DNA of 64,000 nt from Zingiber officinale (taxonomy: Eukaryota > Streptophyta > Magnoliopsida > Zingiberales > Zingiberaceae). The translations under genes and the position numbers were made by a program. Below the pieces are notes generated by a model, which saw nothing but the letters and a program-made list of their open reading frames with translations, did no database searches and had not been told where the DNA came from. Shown here piece by piece: positions 11,780-22,895 of this stretch. Where the stretch lies: positions 83,571,418 through 83,635,417 of the forward strand of contig NC_055987.1 in assembly GCF_018446385.1 (NCBI RefSeq), written 5' to 3'. Positions within the stretch are counted from its first letter, which is position 1; the number at the start of each line of letters is the position of its first letter.

Positions 11780-12169
11780 ATTTTCCACCGCTGTCTATTA
11801 CAAAATCGACTGATGTCTATGAAGGTGATGTAAAAGGTTTGCCATTTTAGACATCGGGTTATAATCGGTGTAGTATCACTTAACGACACCGCTTTTTGAA
11901 TCGGTTATGAACCGGTATAGTATCACTTAATGACACCATTTCAGCAACGGTGTAAAACTGATGTAATATCAGTTAATGACATCGATTTTGGCAACGGTGG
12001 AAAAACGATGTAATATCAGTATTGTTTAACGACTCCGATTCAATTTCCGAAATAGTGAAAAATTGATATTATACAACATTTTAATAGTACAAAATTTAGT
12101 TAATATTATTATACATCGGTGTATCTAAACACACCAAGTCAATATCCATGTAACCAACACATAAATATT

Positions 12170-12350
12170 ATTCAACATAAAAAGATAATAGATATTGTAC
12201 ATATCAAGTCCGTATCCACAAATTATACAAATATTCTTCTTACAACATCAAAAGATAATAGATATTGTACACATCAAGTTAGTATCCATAAAATACACAT
12301 AATATTCTTTTTACAACATCAAGGTAGTATCTGCAATTTACATTCCATGC
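12170..12350. repeat. Short direct repeat inside CACTA element
   Basis: A unit of about 75 bp containing AAAGATAATAGATATTGTAC is present twice, with a third partial copy around CATCAAGGTAGTATC. The stretch from about 12360 to 13150 shows no recognised feature. Confidence 0.6.
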
Positions 12351-13169
12351 AAATGCATGCATCATCCAAAGTTTTCTAAAATCAAATACCTTTCCTACTC
12401 AAATGTAATCTAGCATGCATTCAGCCCACTCGAACCACACTTCATCAATTTTAACTCTGGAGTACTTGAGATTTGTAAACTGTAAAAACACATAAATAAT
12501 ATATACTAGTAAACCAAGACAAAAAATCATAGTTGAAAAAGCAGTAAGAGCACCAGGTAACAAGATAACTAATTGGAATGCTTAAAAAGAGAAACATTCA
12601 TCAATTATCTCAACCATATCATATAGTGATAGATCTATCATTCCTGGGAACTTAATATAATCCAAACCAGAAATTATTGCAATGAAGTTTTCTTATAGTT
12701 GCAATTTAATTAATCAGTACTTATCTACGACTTTCAGTATGTACAAGCAGAAAGATACAAACAAAAATAAATTTCACCGAGTCTGAATATCTAAAACATT
12801 ATAAAAAAAGGTTATTTGTTGAAATATATGCAATTTATAACCTTAGTATTAAACACTAGTTCTTCACAAGTTGAATACTGAACTGTAAGTCTTTTTTCAC
12901 TAGAATTATTACTGATATGGATATTGTTACAAGATTTATAGTTTTGGTCATCAGCTAGAAGGGCTGTATGTATTTTGTTCGAGTATAAACTTAGTTGTAT
13001 TCCAAGATAATTAACTATGATGCCTAAATTACATTGGTTGATGACAAATCACCTTCATGCATATAACTTGTGAGAATTGTATTGCCACATTAAAATACAT
13101 CTATGTTTCAACAAAGGTAAGAAAAGAAGCAAAAAAATGTACATGTTGACAACATATTTCCAATCTTTG

Positions 13170-13335
13170 CAGCAAAAGGCGAAACCCTCGCCCCCAAGGC
13201 CCCCACAGACCGGACCTATGGTCATTGTGAGGGAGGTAAATCGCAGCACCCGAGTTAACATGGGACGGACCGGGTGGGATACAGGGATAGGGGATTTATT
13301 CCCCCGTTGCCACTGAGTTTCGACCCGGCGGCCTG
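13170..13335 (-). mobile_element. tRNA-derived SINE, copy 1
   Basis: About 166 bp between two copies of ACATATTTCCAATCTTTG (13152-13169 and 13336-13353), the probable target duplication. The sequence matches the neighbouring longer copy, including the GGGGGCGAG motif near the 3' end on the minus strand; its tRNA-like head is more decayed, with a damaged GTTTCGACCC-type region near 13315-13325. Confidence 0.7.
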
Positions 13336-13353
13336 ACATATTTCCAATCTTTG

Positions 13354-13572
13354 GGCAAAAAGACAATAACGCTCGCCCCCAGCGCCCCCGTGAACCTTGC
13401 CCAAGGCTATCACGAGGGGAGTTAATCACGGTAGCCGAAGGAGTTAAAGGCGCAGTGGGCTGAGGGACACGAGGATAAGGGATTTACGCCCTTGCTACCG
13501 CCGCGATTCGAACCCACGTTCTCATTGGGCAAACTTCTACGCCTTAACCCCTTCGGATAACCCCGTGGGGCG
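13354..13572 (-). mobile_element. tRNA-derived SINE, copy 2
   Basis: About 219 bp, minus strand. The head carries a clear RNA polymerase III B-box (GGTTCGAATCGC, around 13505-13516) and an A-box-like GGTTAAGGCG at about 13538-13547. It lies between repeats of ACATATTTCCAATCTT at 13336-13353 and 13573-13588. The body, with GGGGCGCTGGGGGCGAGCG near the 3' end, resembles copy 1. Its structure argues against a functional tRNA gene, because no acceptor stem pairs across the element. Confidence 0.78.
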
Positions 13573-14049
13573 ACATATTTCCAATCTTGAATCTAGGCGA
13601 GAGAGAGAGAGAAATGTTATGCTGCATATCTTACCTTCCACACGCCACGAACACCTAAATTTTTTTTTTTATTTGATTTTTTTTTTTTTGCTTAATACTA
13701 TAACCCAAACCCTAAATCCTAAAAGCAAAATCTTATTGGCATAACCAAGAGTTTAAAAATAATAAAAATCACTGTGAACAATGCTATAAGCATCGCCCAC
13801 GCTGGGCACATAGGTATAGTTTAGTATCTAACATATGAAACTGTTATTTTGTTATTTCTAAATGATTCTAATTTCATCAATCCTACCAATTTGAAATAAC
13901 CTACTTAAAATTTTTTTTCGTTCAATTCCAATACCAATTTTGACAAGAATGTATAGGAGCTACAACTAATTGCTATTATTTTATCAACTCTTGGAGTAAC
14001 AATTCTAACACATTATGTGAAATCCATTCATTAAATACATCAAAAAGAG

Positions 14050-15187
14050 AAAGAATTACTGTTCAAGTGTAGATTTATACAGATTGTAGAGTTCACTCGA
14101 AAACCACTGCATGATAGATACCCCTTTATCTACACATAAAAGTTTTATGTCTAAACATTAGAAAGTAGGGTATGAGTAAAAAGCCTAAACTAGAGTCAGA
14201 TAATGAAAATCAAAGAATAAATTGTGAAGGCTAAGGAGTACCTGAATGAGATGTAATCGGATTTGTTGGCAAATGTGATTATTCGTTTAGTTTCAGGTTT
14301 AGGCACAGGAAAGAGATGTTTAAGGATGTTTGCAGTCCTTTGACCAAGCTGTAGTTATTCACAATGAAGCAAAACAAGTCTGTACAAAGCTGTAGTTTGT
14401 ACAGGTGTTTCACAAATGTACAAATTGTGCAAGATACAAAATTTACTTCTTCAAACCACATTCAGCAACTCAAAGAATGCAGTTGGACCAAATGGCAAGT
14501 GGCAAATGACCAAATTATCAGGCTCACCACGATGTTCATGCACAAAAATAACATCTATATATTCATGCGCTCGGCAAAACTCAATAATTTCTGAGATCAC
14601 CTACAGAACAATGTATAACTGTGTCAGTTGACAACAAGAAAATATTTATAAAAACATCCAACAAATAGATACGAATCTCTAACAATATAGATTTTTTTTT
14701 TATAAAAATGGCACTATGAAGTTTATTTTTTAAACAAGCTTCAAATCATAAAAATGAGGATGACCATGCTATGCAATGTATTCCCATGTTCTTAGCGTTA
14801 ATAAATTTCATCCCACTAACAACATATCAACAAGTATGGCAAAATAAATGAGTTAATTTGTAAACAGCAATAACTAAATACAATGACACTTATAAGTGCA
14901 TACCTCAATTTTATACTTATAGAAGAATTGAGGAACATACTTGACTACCACGGTTCATTCTCGCTACGTTGGGAAATACCAATTTTAATTCCTAAATGAA
15001 TAACATAATCATGTCAAACTTACGGACAGAGCTTTGATGCTTCTACGAAACATCACCAGGTGAAATATGACTATTGGGAGGGTACAGAAACACACTTTAA
15101 CAAACTGACCAAGATGCTGGCTTAGCTCACGAGATGTGGTCAACAAAATCTTTGGATCATTTTCTGATGCGGTGGCATACTCATCGT
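14050..15187 (-). pseudogene. IMP4: IMP4-like gene fragment captured by CACTA element
   Basis: IMP4 is a Brix-domain protein of the U3 snoRNP that helps 18S pre-rRNA processing in the nucleolus. Four blocks in correct order read as IMP4 from my memory of the family: 15187-15095 (DDEYATASENDPKILLTTSR, ending QFVK), 14600-14454 (VISEIIEFCRAHEYIDVIFV, HEHRG, then after a frame slip HLPFGPTAFFELLNVV), about 14365-14242 (LGQRTANILKHLFPVPKPE, then TKRIITFANKSDYISF), and a doubtful last piece at 14110-14050. Splice signals are preserved: acceptors before 15187 and 14600, and a donor GTACTCC after 14242. The middle block between QFVK and VISE is corrupted, and frame shifts and stops are present, so it is not functional. 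It lacks the N-terminus and has no start codon. Confidence 0.82.
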
Positions 15188-15771
15188 CTATAAAAAAAAA
15201 GAAAAAACATTGATCAGAGTAATCCAAAAGACTAGCAATATGTTTCAAGATTCAATATTAAGCTTTGTACATAATTTTTAAGAGAAAAACAATTACGAAG
15301 TAATCAAGAGATAATTTAACCAAAAAAAATACAATGAAAGGATTGAACCTAATATGTTTCAGAATCCAATATTCAACTTTGCACACAATTTTCAGGAGAG
15401 GCAATTACAAAGCTATCGAGAAAAAATTTAATAAAAATTACAATGAAAGGACCGAACCTAATATGAATAATTTTCATTGATATTCAAAGGTATTTTTCTC
15501 CTAATTGAATGCACTGAGAGATTCAAGGAGAATATTGAAGAAAAAATGTAGATGACCAAATATTTGAATACTTGAGATAGAAACAACTGTAGCATTTTTT
15601 CCATTCGATCAAGAATGAAGGAAAGATAACCACTTCACAAAATCCGCATGAAAGTCTAGTCAATATTGAAGTATAACTTCATACAGAAAATTTGTGGACT
15701 ATACAGAAGATTTGTGGACTCCAAAAGAATGAAACAAAGAATTTATAGTTCTCAGTCAAGCAGTAACTCAC

Positions 15772-16015
15772 AGTGGATATACGTTGGATTGGCAAGGCAT
15801 TGAACAAATTCCAACTCAAGAAGAAACCGCTGGCGACCATCATCAAGATCCTTGTAAGGATTCTTAAGTCTGTAGAAAAATATTGTTTAGCACACGCGCA
15901 CGCACCCAAAAAAAATAAAAAATCAAAACCCTCAAATCACAGAAAACTGGGAAGAAAACACTTGCAGAGAATAGGAATCAGTAGGTTGATCAACATCATC
16001 TTTGCTGGAAGCCAT
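15772..16015 (-). pseudogene. MED31: MED31-like gene fragment captured by CACTA element
   Basis: MED31 (SOH1) is a small, conserved subunit of the Mediator complex that links transcription factors to RNA polymerase II. Exon 1 (16015-15962) begins MASSKDD, typical of plant MED31. Exon 2 (15869-15772) reads NPYKDLDDGRQRFLLELEFV then QCLANPTYIH, the most conserved part of the family. Splice sites are intact: donor GT after 15962, acceptor TTTCTACAG before 15869, and donor GTGAGT after 15772, at the expected point in the tyrosine codon after IH. Joining the two exons as they stand shifts the frame, and the following exon is not clearly present (a faint LQY match near 15670), so this is a truncated copy. 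Confidence 0.85.
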
Positions 16016-17128
16016 TGCTTTTGAGCCCAGATAAGAAACCTATAGCTGGCAGAATTAGGAATCTAGGAAGCAGTCTTGTTGTCTAAAATGGATTGTTACC
16101 AGGCCAAGCTCGTTACAAACCCATCTCTGCTCCTTTGCACTTTGGTGGTCTGACCTAACAGAAGGATAATACTAAAGGATTTCAAAGATATCGACTTGGG
16201 GATACCAATCACTTCACACAAAATTGCAGGAAGATATAACACAAACAAGCACAAGTATTGCTCCACCACCTAGAGTTGATTTCTACAATAAGCATCCCAT
16301 ATATAATGAATGAAGAGGCAGTAAAAGAAAAAGCAAGGCAATTTACATAAAATCGCTTAAATATATAACAGTAGCAAAAGCAAGAACAAGCTATCCTGAA
16401 AATACTAATAGCATGAGTTGAGTTCAGAACGTAAGATCCCAACTCAGAATCTTGAACTACAAGGAAAAAAAATAAAAAGAAAAGAGAGAGCTTTCAATTA
16501 CCATAAACTTAGTGATTCTGACCAAGAGAACTGTGAGAAGCGCAGATCTGGGAGTCCTATGAGGCATTGAGAGGGGGAATGCTGCTAGGGTTAGTGCCAG
16601 TAGCCGGATCTGGGAGATTGGGTTGCGTATGGTGTCACCGCCGCCTCTCCCACTCCCATGCGAACTGTGAGAAGCGCAGAGAGAAAGGTCGCGAACAAAT
16701 CCAGAGAAAGACATTTTGTTAAAATATTTCAGCGGCGAAGAGGAAAGTGGTGGCGGAGTCGTGACGGTATATAGTGGACGACACGATATAGATTTAGCTT
16801 TGGAGGAAAGAATGAAGTGCTACAAATTTTGACTAAGTATTGATGGAAAAATTAAATTATTTGATTTTGATTCATTAACAACACTTTTAACAACGACTTT
16901 TTACTATCTGATTTCGTAGATAGAATAAGGAAACTATTATAGACACTGGGTTTTAAAAACCACTGTGAAAATCAATGTCTATTAACGGAAAAAGGGCGCT
17001 CATAGACATCGGCTAAAAAAACCGATGTCTATGAACGAAAATCTGCTCTCATAGACACAAGTTTTTGGAAAAATCGGTGTAAGATACTCAAAGACATCGA
17101 AATTTGCTTAAAACCGCTGTTGTTCCAC
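16016..17128. other. CACTA interior: probable captured 5' flank and subterminal repeats
   Basis: No coding region recognised. 16480-16740, GC-rich on the minus strand and upstream of the MED31-like start, could be the promoter or 5' untranslated region taken with the gene; this is inference from position. 16920-17128 contains ACCGATGTCTATGA-type subterminal repeats. Confidence 0.5.
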
Positions 17129-17157
17129 CGATGTTTATGAGGGTTTTTCTTGTAGTG
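17129..17157 (-). repeat. CACTA right terminal inverted repeat
   Basis: Ends GGGTTTTTCTTGTAGTG, the inverse of the left terminus, followed by the TTA target duplication. Confidence 0.95.
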
Positions 17158-18611
17158 TTATATATACTTTTATGCATGTTTTGACGCACATTTATGTACT
17201 TTACTTACCTTGATCTATGTACTTTTACACCTCTTATCATATTTTCAGCATAATTACTCTTCTTTATCGAATATTTACTCTTTGTGTATTTTTTCTATTG
17301 ACAAGAGCCACTTTTGGGGCAAAAATGATGCTCATGGATGATCCAGAAAGTAAACGAAGGTAAAAGACCTTGGCCGTGTGATCCCACACGACCGTGCCAC
17401 CCATCCAGAGAAGAAGCAAGCCATGATCGTGCCCCCTATCTAGAGAACAAGCAAGACACGACCGTGTGATTTCACATTGCTGTGTCACTGACCCGTGGCC
17501 AAGAAGAAGCTGGCCATGTGGATGTCACACAACCATGACACGGGTCGTGCCAAGTCCGTACCCCAGACTATATAAGGGGTTCTCTTCCCCTTTTTCAAGG
17601 GAGGAAGATTCTTCCTTTGGGAGATCCATTTTAGTGCTAATCTACATCCTTCTCAGGCTCCGTTTGTCGATCCAAAGCAGTTTCCATCACCTCATCTACT
17701 CCAGAAGCAAAGGATTGAATCCGAAGATCACTTTACATGATTAGATAAGTTTTTTTTCTGTTCTTCTTCTAGTTGGGTTTTAATGTTTGCAATTCTTATA
17801 TCTTTGGATTTTTTTTTTCTTCTAGCCATGGAGTAGATCTATTGTTCTAGGATTAAGAGATTAATTGTAGTGTGGATTGATGTAAGAACTCATAGATATA
17901 CCAATTTCCTATCTAGATGACTTTATCATGCTTTGTACCTATTTGATCTTATGCGTATGCATCGTGTTTAGTTTAATTCTAATGTTTGATTAAATGGTTG
18001 TGCAGAATTATTGAGCCCGTAGGAGGGATGCCCTAGATTGTATGACTGAGGGGACCTTGTGATAGGGGTAACCTATTTCTGGACATTTAGGGAATCACTT
18101 TGAAGGGAGAAGCAATTTCCCACAAGAAAGTAGGGAATTATACGAAATTACTATTTTTATCTCTATGATTATTAAGTACGAGTGCATTCTTGTGATTTAT
18201 GACCAAGGGGCCCTAGTGACAAGGGTGACTTGTTACCAGATTTCATAGGAATCATTCCTATTCAATAGCAAGGGATATTGATCCAAATATCATGCCAGCT
18301 TGACCACTATAGGCAAGAACCAGTAATGAATCTAACTTCCTACGAATGCATGTAAATTGAGGATAGCAATTGGTGGACCATGAAACATTAATAAACATTA
18401 TAATGAAATCAAACCCCTAGAACATTTCCTAAAGCAAGTGTATCTCTCTGTTTTCTCTTCTCAGTCTTACTTCTCTTTACTTAAGCCATAACTTGCAACC
18501 GACAATTGTTTAGCTAATTCTCTTTGAGAGATCTCTAGTGCTTATAGCCAGTCTTTGTGAGATCAATATTTTATTACTTGACGATAATTGTGTACTTATG
18601 ATAGTGTAACA
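17158..18611 (+). repeat. 5' LTR of Athila-like gypsy element
   Basis: The sequence ends GTGTAACA at 18611 and is followed by a tRNA-Asp-type primer site. The start is unclear because the CACTA element lies at or just inside it; the true start may be a few bases left of 11751. It holds CACACGACCGTG-type palindromes (about 17363-17545), a TATA box, and a long leader. The body shows the repeated phrase GACCTTGTGATAGGGGTAAC / GGCCCTAGTGACAAGGGTGAC, often seen in Athila/Tat leaders. Confidence 0.7.
17568..17577 (+). promoter_or_regulatory. TATA box of the Athila-like LTR
   Basis: CTATATAAGG lies directly after the palindrome cluster and about 30 bases before a C/T-rich stretch suitable for transcription start. 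Based on sequence only. Confidence 0.6.
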
Positions 18612-18636
18612 AGTTTCTAGCGTCGTTACCAAGGGA
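18612..18636 (+). other. Degenerate primer-binding site, tRNA-Asp type
   Basis: TCTAGCGTCGTTACCAAGG follows the LTR end and matches, with changes, the TGGCGCCGTTGCCGGGG site used by Athila/Tat elements. Confidence 0.75.
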
Positions 18637-18949
18637 TGCGCTTATAACATTAGTAGACAATCATTTGAGTTAGTCTAAACTTATTTTTTTCTTATATTGT
18701 AAATATTTCTATAGTTTTGGTTTTATAATTATATCTTGCATTTGTTTACTTTTATTTCTGTAATTTTCTTTTTGCAATTTAAATTCTATACTTTGGATTT
18801 CCAGCATTTTAGTTTTACTTCAAAAATTGAAAATTCTGTTTCTTTTACATTTTAAATTTGTATTTGGAATATTTATAATCTTGTTCTTGCTTGCGAAGAT
18901 CTAAACTTGCAGGATATTTATTACCACTTGATCCTGAAATTGATAGAAC

Positions 18950-20427
18950 ATACTGAAGAAGAAGAATCCTACAAAGATAACAAGAAGAACAAGAATCACT
19001 TAAAATGCTAAACAAACCTCTCAAAGATTACGCAATACCATATGCACGTGGACTTTGATCTAGCATTACCAGGTCACCTATTAAAGCTAATAATTTTGAG
19101 ATTAAGCCTGTGGTGATTTCAATGGTTTAACAAAATCATTTTGGAAGTGGACCACATGAAGATCCGAACCAACACTTGAAATTTTTTTTATAAAATTTGT
19201 AGTACCATAAAAATGAATGGAGTTCCAGCAAAAGCAGTAAGATTATTGTTATTTGGATTTTCTCTGAGAGATAGAGCCAAACAATGACTTAATTCCTTAC
19301 CTTCTAATAGTATCACATCTTGGGAACAATATGAACAATAATTTCTTGATAAATTCTATCCTCCCAGTAAAATTGCTCATATGAGGAATCTTATAGTGTG
19401 CTTCAAACAGTCAGATTCAAAATCATTATTTGAATTATAGGATAGATTCAAAATTATACTCAGACAATGGCCACATCATGGACTTGAGAAGTGGTTAGTG
19501 CTACATACTTTTTATAATGAAATCAACTATCAAACAAAGGTGTCACTTGACTCTGCAGCTAGAGGAGCATTAATGAACAAAAGTCTAGATGAGGCTAAAG
19601 ATATTATAGAGAGTGTAGCTCAGAACCATTATCAGTGGGCATCTGAAAGATGTGGAGGCTCTTTCTCTAGAAACCCTATCAAAGCATTAGGAAAATTTGA
19701 CGTGGATACAATTACTCTTATGTCTGCAAAGTTAGATGCTTTGACTAAAAATCTTGAGAATATGGGAACTAGTATGACCAATGCAATTATATGTGTATGT
19801 GACACTTGTAGAAGCACGGATCATGCTTAAGACACTTATCCTTTGGGGGCCATCTCTGCACAAATAGATCAACTTGAGTAATGTGATGTAATAGTGAGTT
19901 ATAATCAAAAACAAAGTAATCCGTATTCCAACACATACAACCCTGGATGGAAGAATCATCCAAACTTTTCTTACTGAAACAATCAAGATCAAAGACCATC
20001 CACAGGGGCAATGCCAAGTTACTAACCTAAATAACAAAGCTATCAACAACAATTGTCACAAGGCTATCAATTATCCAGGATAGAAAAGATGCTTAAGGAA
20101 TTTCGTACTGAGCAAAATGAAAAATGAACTCAAGCAACTCACTCAAAGAATGGATAGTACTAAAAATACCAAAAGATGCAAGATAGACAAATTGTCCAGA
20201 TAGCATCATCTTCTTTAGGAGCACCAGGAGTATTCCTAGGCAAGCCTGATGTAAATCCAATGGAACATTGTAATAAAATAGAACTTCGGAGTGGACGAAC
20301 CTTAGAAGATCCCTAAGTGACTGCTCTTAAAGGGATTAACATTCAGAAAGAGCCCTCTCCTCCCACACCAAACCCAGTTAAGATCCAGGATAATGAAGAG
20401 ATTACCAAAAAGGTTGAAGGGACTCTT
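18950..20427 (+). pseudogene. Athila-like gag, first part
   Basis: A plus-strand frame with stops reads NNFEIKPVVISMV, GPHEDPNQHLKFF, KMNGVPAKAVRLLLFGFSLR and HGLEKWLVLHTFYNEINYQT, the order of an Athila/Tat gag (retrotransposon gag domain). The clearest open part, 19498-19830, ends in YQWASERCGG and a C-x2-C-type CDTCRSTDH remnant. At least five stop codons are spread over the region. The frame continues towards the protease but is interrupted at 20428 by a solo LTR; removing that LTR joins the gag to 22506. Confidence 0.85.
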
Positions 20428-22500
20428 TGTCACACCTGAGAGGAGTCCCTGTCAGACAAAAATCCGGTAGCATCTCCCCTGTACCGATGACAATATAAAA
20501 CATAAATACATTGCCACATGGATACTCACAAGCAACATCAGCCCACACGGCTGGATATAAACACAACCACGCAGTTTATAAGCAGCCCACACGACTAGAA
20601 GTAAACACAACTACACAGTTAACAGACAACCTACACGGCTGAAACATTAACACAACGAAAATCACAAAATAATGAACATGAAACAAACAAAACATCTAAC
20701 TGCGAGCCGACCCAACTTAACACGATAACATCAAACCAAATACAAGCAAACACAAAGCTAAATTTCATACAAAGATATATATACATGAATAAGTCCAAAA
20801 CCAATAAAGTGAACGGAAGCAAGAATGGAAGAAGTCATTCGATGTGACATGAGACTAGCGGACAGGATCTCCAGGCGGCTTCAACCTAAATAAGAAATAA
20901 TCAACGGAGTGAGTTCAATAACTCAGCGGGTATCGAGTAGACATGCATAGTAAGATATAGCTATCAGCAATAATCATGTAGTACAGTCTTTTGAATAATA
21001 ACAGGAAATGCAAAACTAAACAACAAAAGAAGCTATACTCACCAGGACCTCCTATCCGAATACAAGTGTCATTGGACCAAATACCTCATGTCTCCTATAT
21101 GCATGCAAATCATATGCAACCACCAAAATACAACATCTAAAATGTAGCAATCATAAGCAATAAATACAATCCATGCACATTATGCAAATGACATGGTCAC
21201 CCTTGATGCCAGTTAACCACCTCACACGTGATGGTGAGGTCGAGTGGGTAGGGCTATGATAATTATACTCTGTCATCACTACTCTTGAGTGACCGAGTGG
21301 ACAGGATGCTGTCAGAGTATACCTATCCTCCTACCCTAGAATCAAAGTCCTGCGATCACATAATGTATTTAGCTAATTACATATATAGCAAATAGCTAAA
21401 TAAAATTCCCAATCTAATTAGGAAAAACTCTAATCGACATAATTAACCTAATTCATCATTCCGATTAGGTTTAACTCAATCCACAATTCCTTCACTTCAA
21501 TCCTACTCATGAGTTAATCAATTTAATCATGGTCATCTTCTAAGATCAATACACACTTAATTCATCCATAACAATTCAATGATCCTATTAACGATCATAC
21601 TACCATCTATATCAATTAAACCAAATAACCATCAAGAATCAACACTAAAACTTACCCATTTCCATTGCCCTCCACTGTTGATTCACTGTCGGAGGAGGTT
21701 GAAGCCGATCAAATGCCCCAAAATCAGCACCTAGCATAGACCCAATGGCCAACTCAGTTTTGGTTATCCAATTTATCAAACCAACACCCAAATTCCTAAA
21801 TTCAGATCTAGGTTTAGTGCATACCTTAAATCCAGCCGTTGGAAACCCTAAACCAGTGATGGAAAGGAGGGTTCACGTGACTTGGATCAAGCAGAGAAGG
21901 GAATTTCGTAAGTGAACTCGAGCCCAAGCTGAATCTCTACTACTTGGCGGTGATCCATTGGAGGAAAGGTAGGCTGGCGGTGAAGACCAAACTAGGGTAG
22001 AGGAGACGATGCTGGGGCACGGAAGAGGGAGGCGGTGGTGACTTTGGCCTTCCGCGAGTGCTTGGCGTCCGCGATGAGAAGAGGAGGAGGCAGTGCTGCG
22101 GCTTCAAGGTTGCAAGGGCGTCGTCGGCTGAGGAGAAGAGGAAGGAGATGACGCAAGGGAGAGGGCTAGTGGTCAGATCCGCATCGGTGACGAAGAGGAG
22201 GGGAAGAGGTCGCAGTGTCAGCGTCGTGAGAGGGGTGTCGACATCGGGATCAAGGAGGAATTAGGAGAGGGAGAGGGGGAATCGGCGGAGATGGTGAGGA
22301 GAGAAAACTTAGGGTTTAAATTAAGCCTTAAGTTGATTTCCTCAATCAACTCCTACTTATTAAGTATTCCAAACACGCTTTTCCTAGGCCTATAAATTTG
22401 TCTCCACAAAATACGCCGTACGAACTCCGAAAAATTCCCAAAAAATTTCGGAAAGGTTATTCATCCATTAAACCTTATTATTTTGTTATGGTATTTTACA
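20428..22500 (-). mobile_element. Solo LTR, Tekay-like gypsy
   Basis: 2073 bp, from TGTCACACC to GTATTTTACA, flanked on both sides by CTCTT (20423-20427 and 22501-22505). On the minus strand it starts TGTAAAATACC, has the phrase GGGAATTTTTCGGAG near its start and ends GGTGTGACA, like the LTRs at 52164 and 59711 (which end GGGCGTGACA). No internal region is present, so it is probably the product of recombination between two LTRs. The GC-rich stretch 21840-22300 gives spurious open frames on the plus strand. Confidence 0.9.
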
Positions 22501-22505
22501 CTCTT

Positions 22506-22895
22506 CCACTACCACTCCAAAGTCAAACAGTCCCTTTCTCGTAAACATTAGCTATGCCCCAGAATTTTGTAAATTTCTAGAAAAGGTCAAAGGGCTTTGT
22601 ATTGAGGTCCTTATGATTTATGCTCTTCATTAAATGCTCAAGTTTATCAAATTCTTGAAGGATATCATATCCAATCGAAGAAAGAAAGGAGAATTCGAGA
22701 CCGTGACATTAACGGAAGAATGCAACGCTTTATTCTTGGCAACCACTCCCCCAATGCTTCAAGATCCAGGAAGTTTTACAATTCCATGCACCATAGGAAC
22801 TGAATTTATAGATAGAGTTTTTTTTGTGATTTGGGGCAAGTGTTCATTCCATATTCAGTTTGTAATAAGTTAGGTCTCAAAAACTTTAAACTAAC
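22506..22895 (+). pseudogene. Athila-like gag-protease, part 2
   Basis: The frame reads LKFIKFLKDIISNRRK, EFETVTLTEECNA and DPGSFTIPCTIGTEFIDR, the region just before and at the start of the Athila protease. The active-site D-x-G block that should follow is altered (VIWGK). It ends with the codons for NKLGLKNFKLT, where the 25.1-kb block enters; the frame resumes exactly at 48028. Confidence 0.88.

Larger units (their letters stand above)
11751..17157. mobile_element. CACTA (En/Spm-type) DNA transposon, non-autonomous
   Basis: The element begins CACTACAAGAAAAACC at 11751 and ends with the inverse at 17157; the terminal repeats agree at 28 of 29 positions. It is flanked by the 3-bp duplication TTA (11748-11750 and 17158-17160), as required for this superfamily. 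Subterminal regions (about 11760-12060 and 16920-17130) carry many copies of an ACATCGGT/ACCGATGT motif in both orientations, the usual transposase-binding arrangement. At 5407 bp it holds no recognisable transposase. Instead it carries host-gene fragments on the minus strand (MED31-like and IMP4-like) and two SINEs. Confidence 0.93.

Noticed and set aside
13500-13560. Candidate tRNA gene with a good B-box
   Set aside because: It is followed by a SINE body and enclosed by target duplications; no acceptor stem or clear anticodon arm can be drawn.
15772-16015. A functional MED31 gene
   Set aside because: Exons 1 and 2 do not join in frame, later exons are absent and the fragment lies inside a CACTA transposon.
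16457-16714. 85-codon minus-strand frame upstream of the MED31-like start
   Set aside because: Low-complexity composition, no family resemblance; more likely captured 5' flank or untranslated region.
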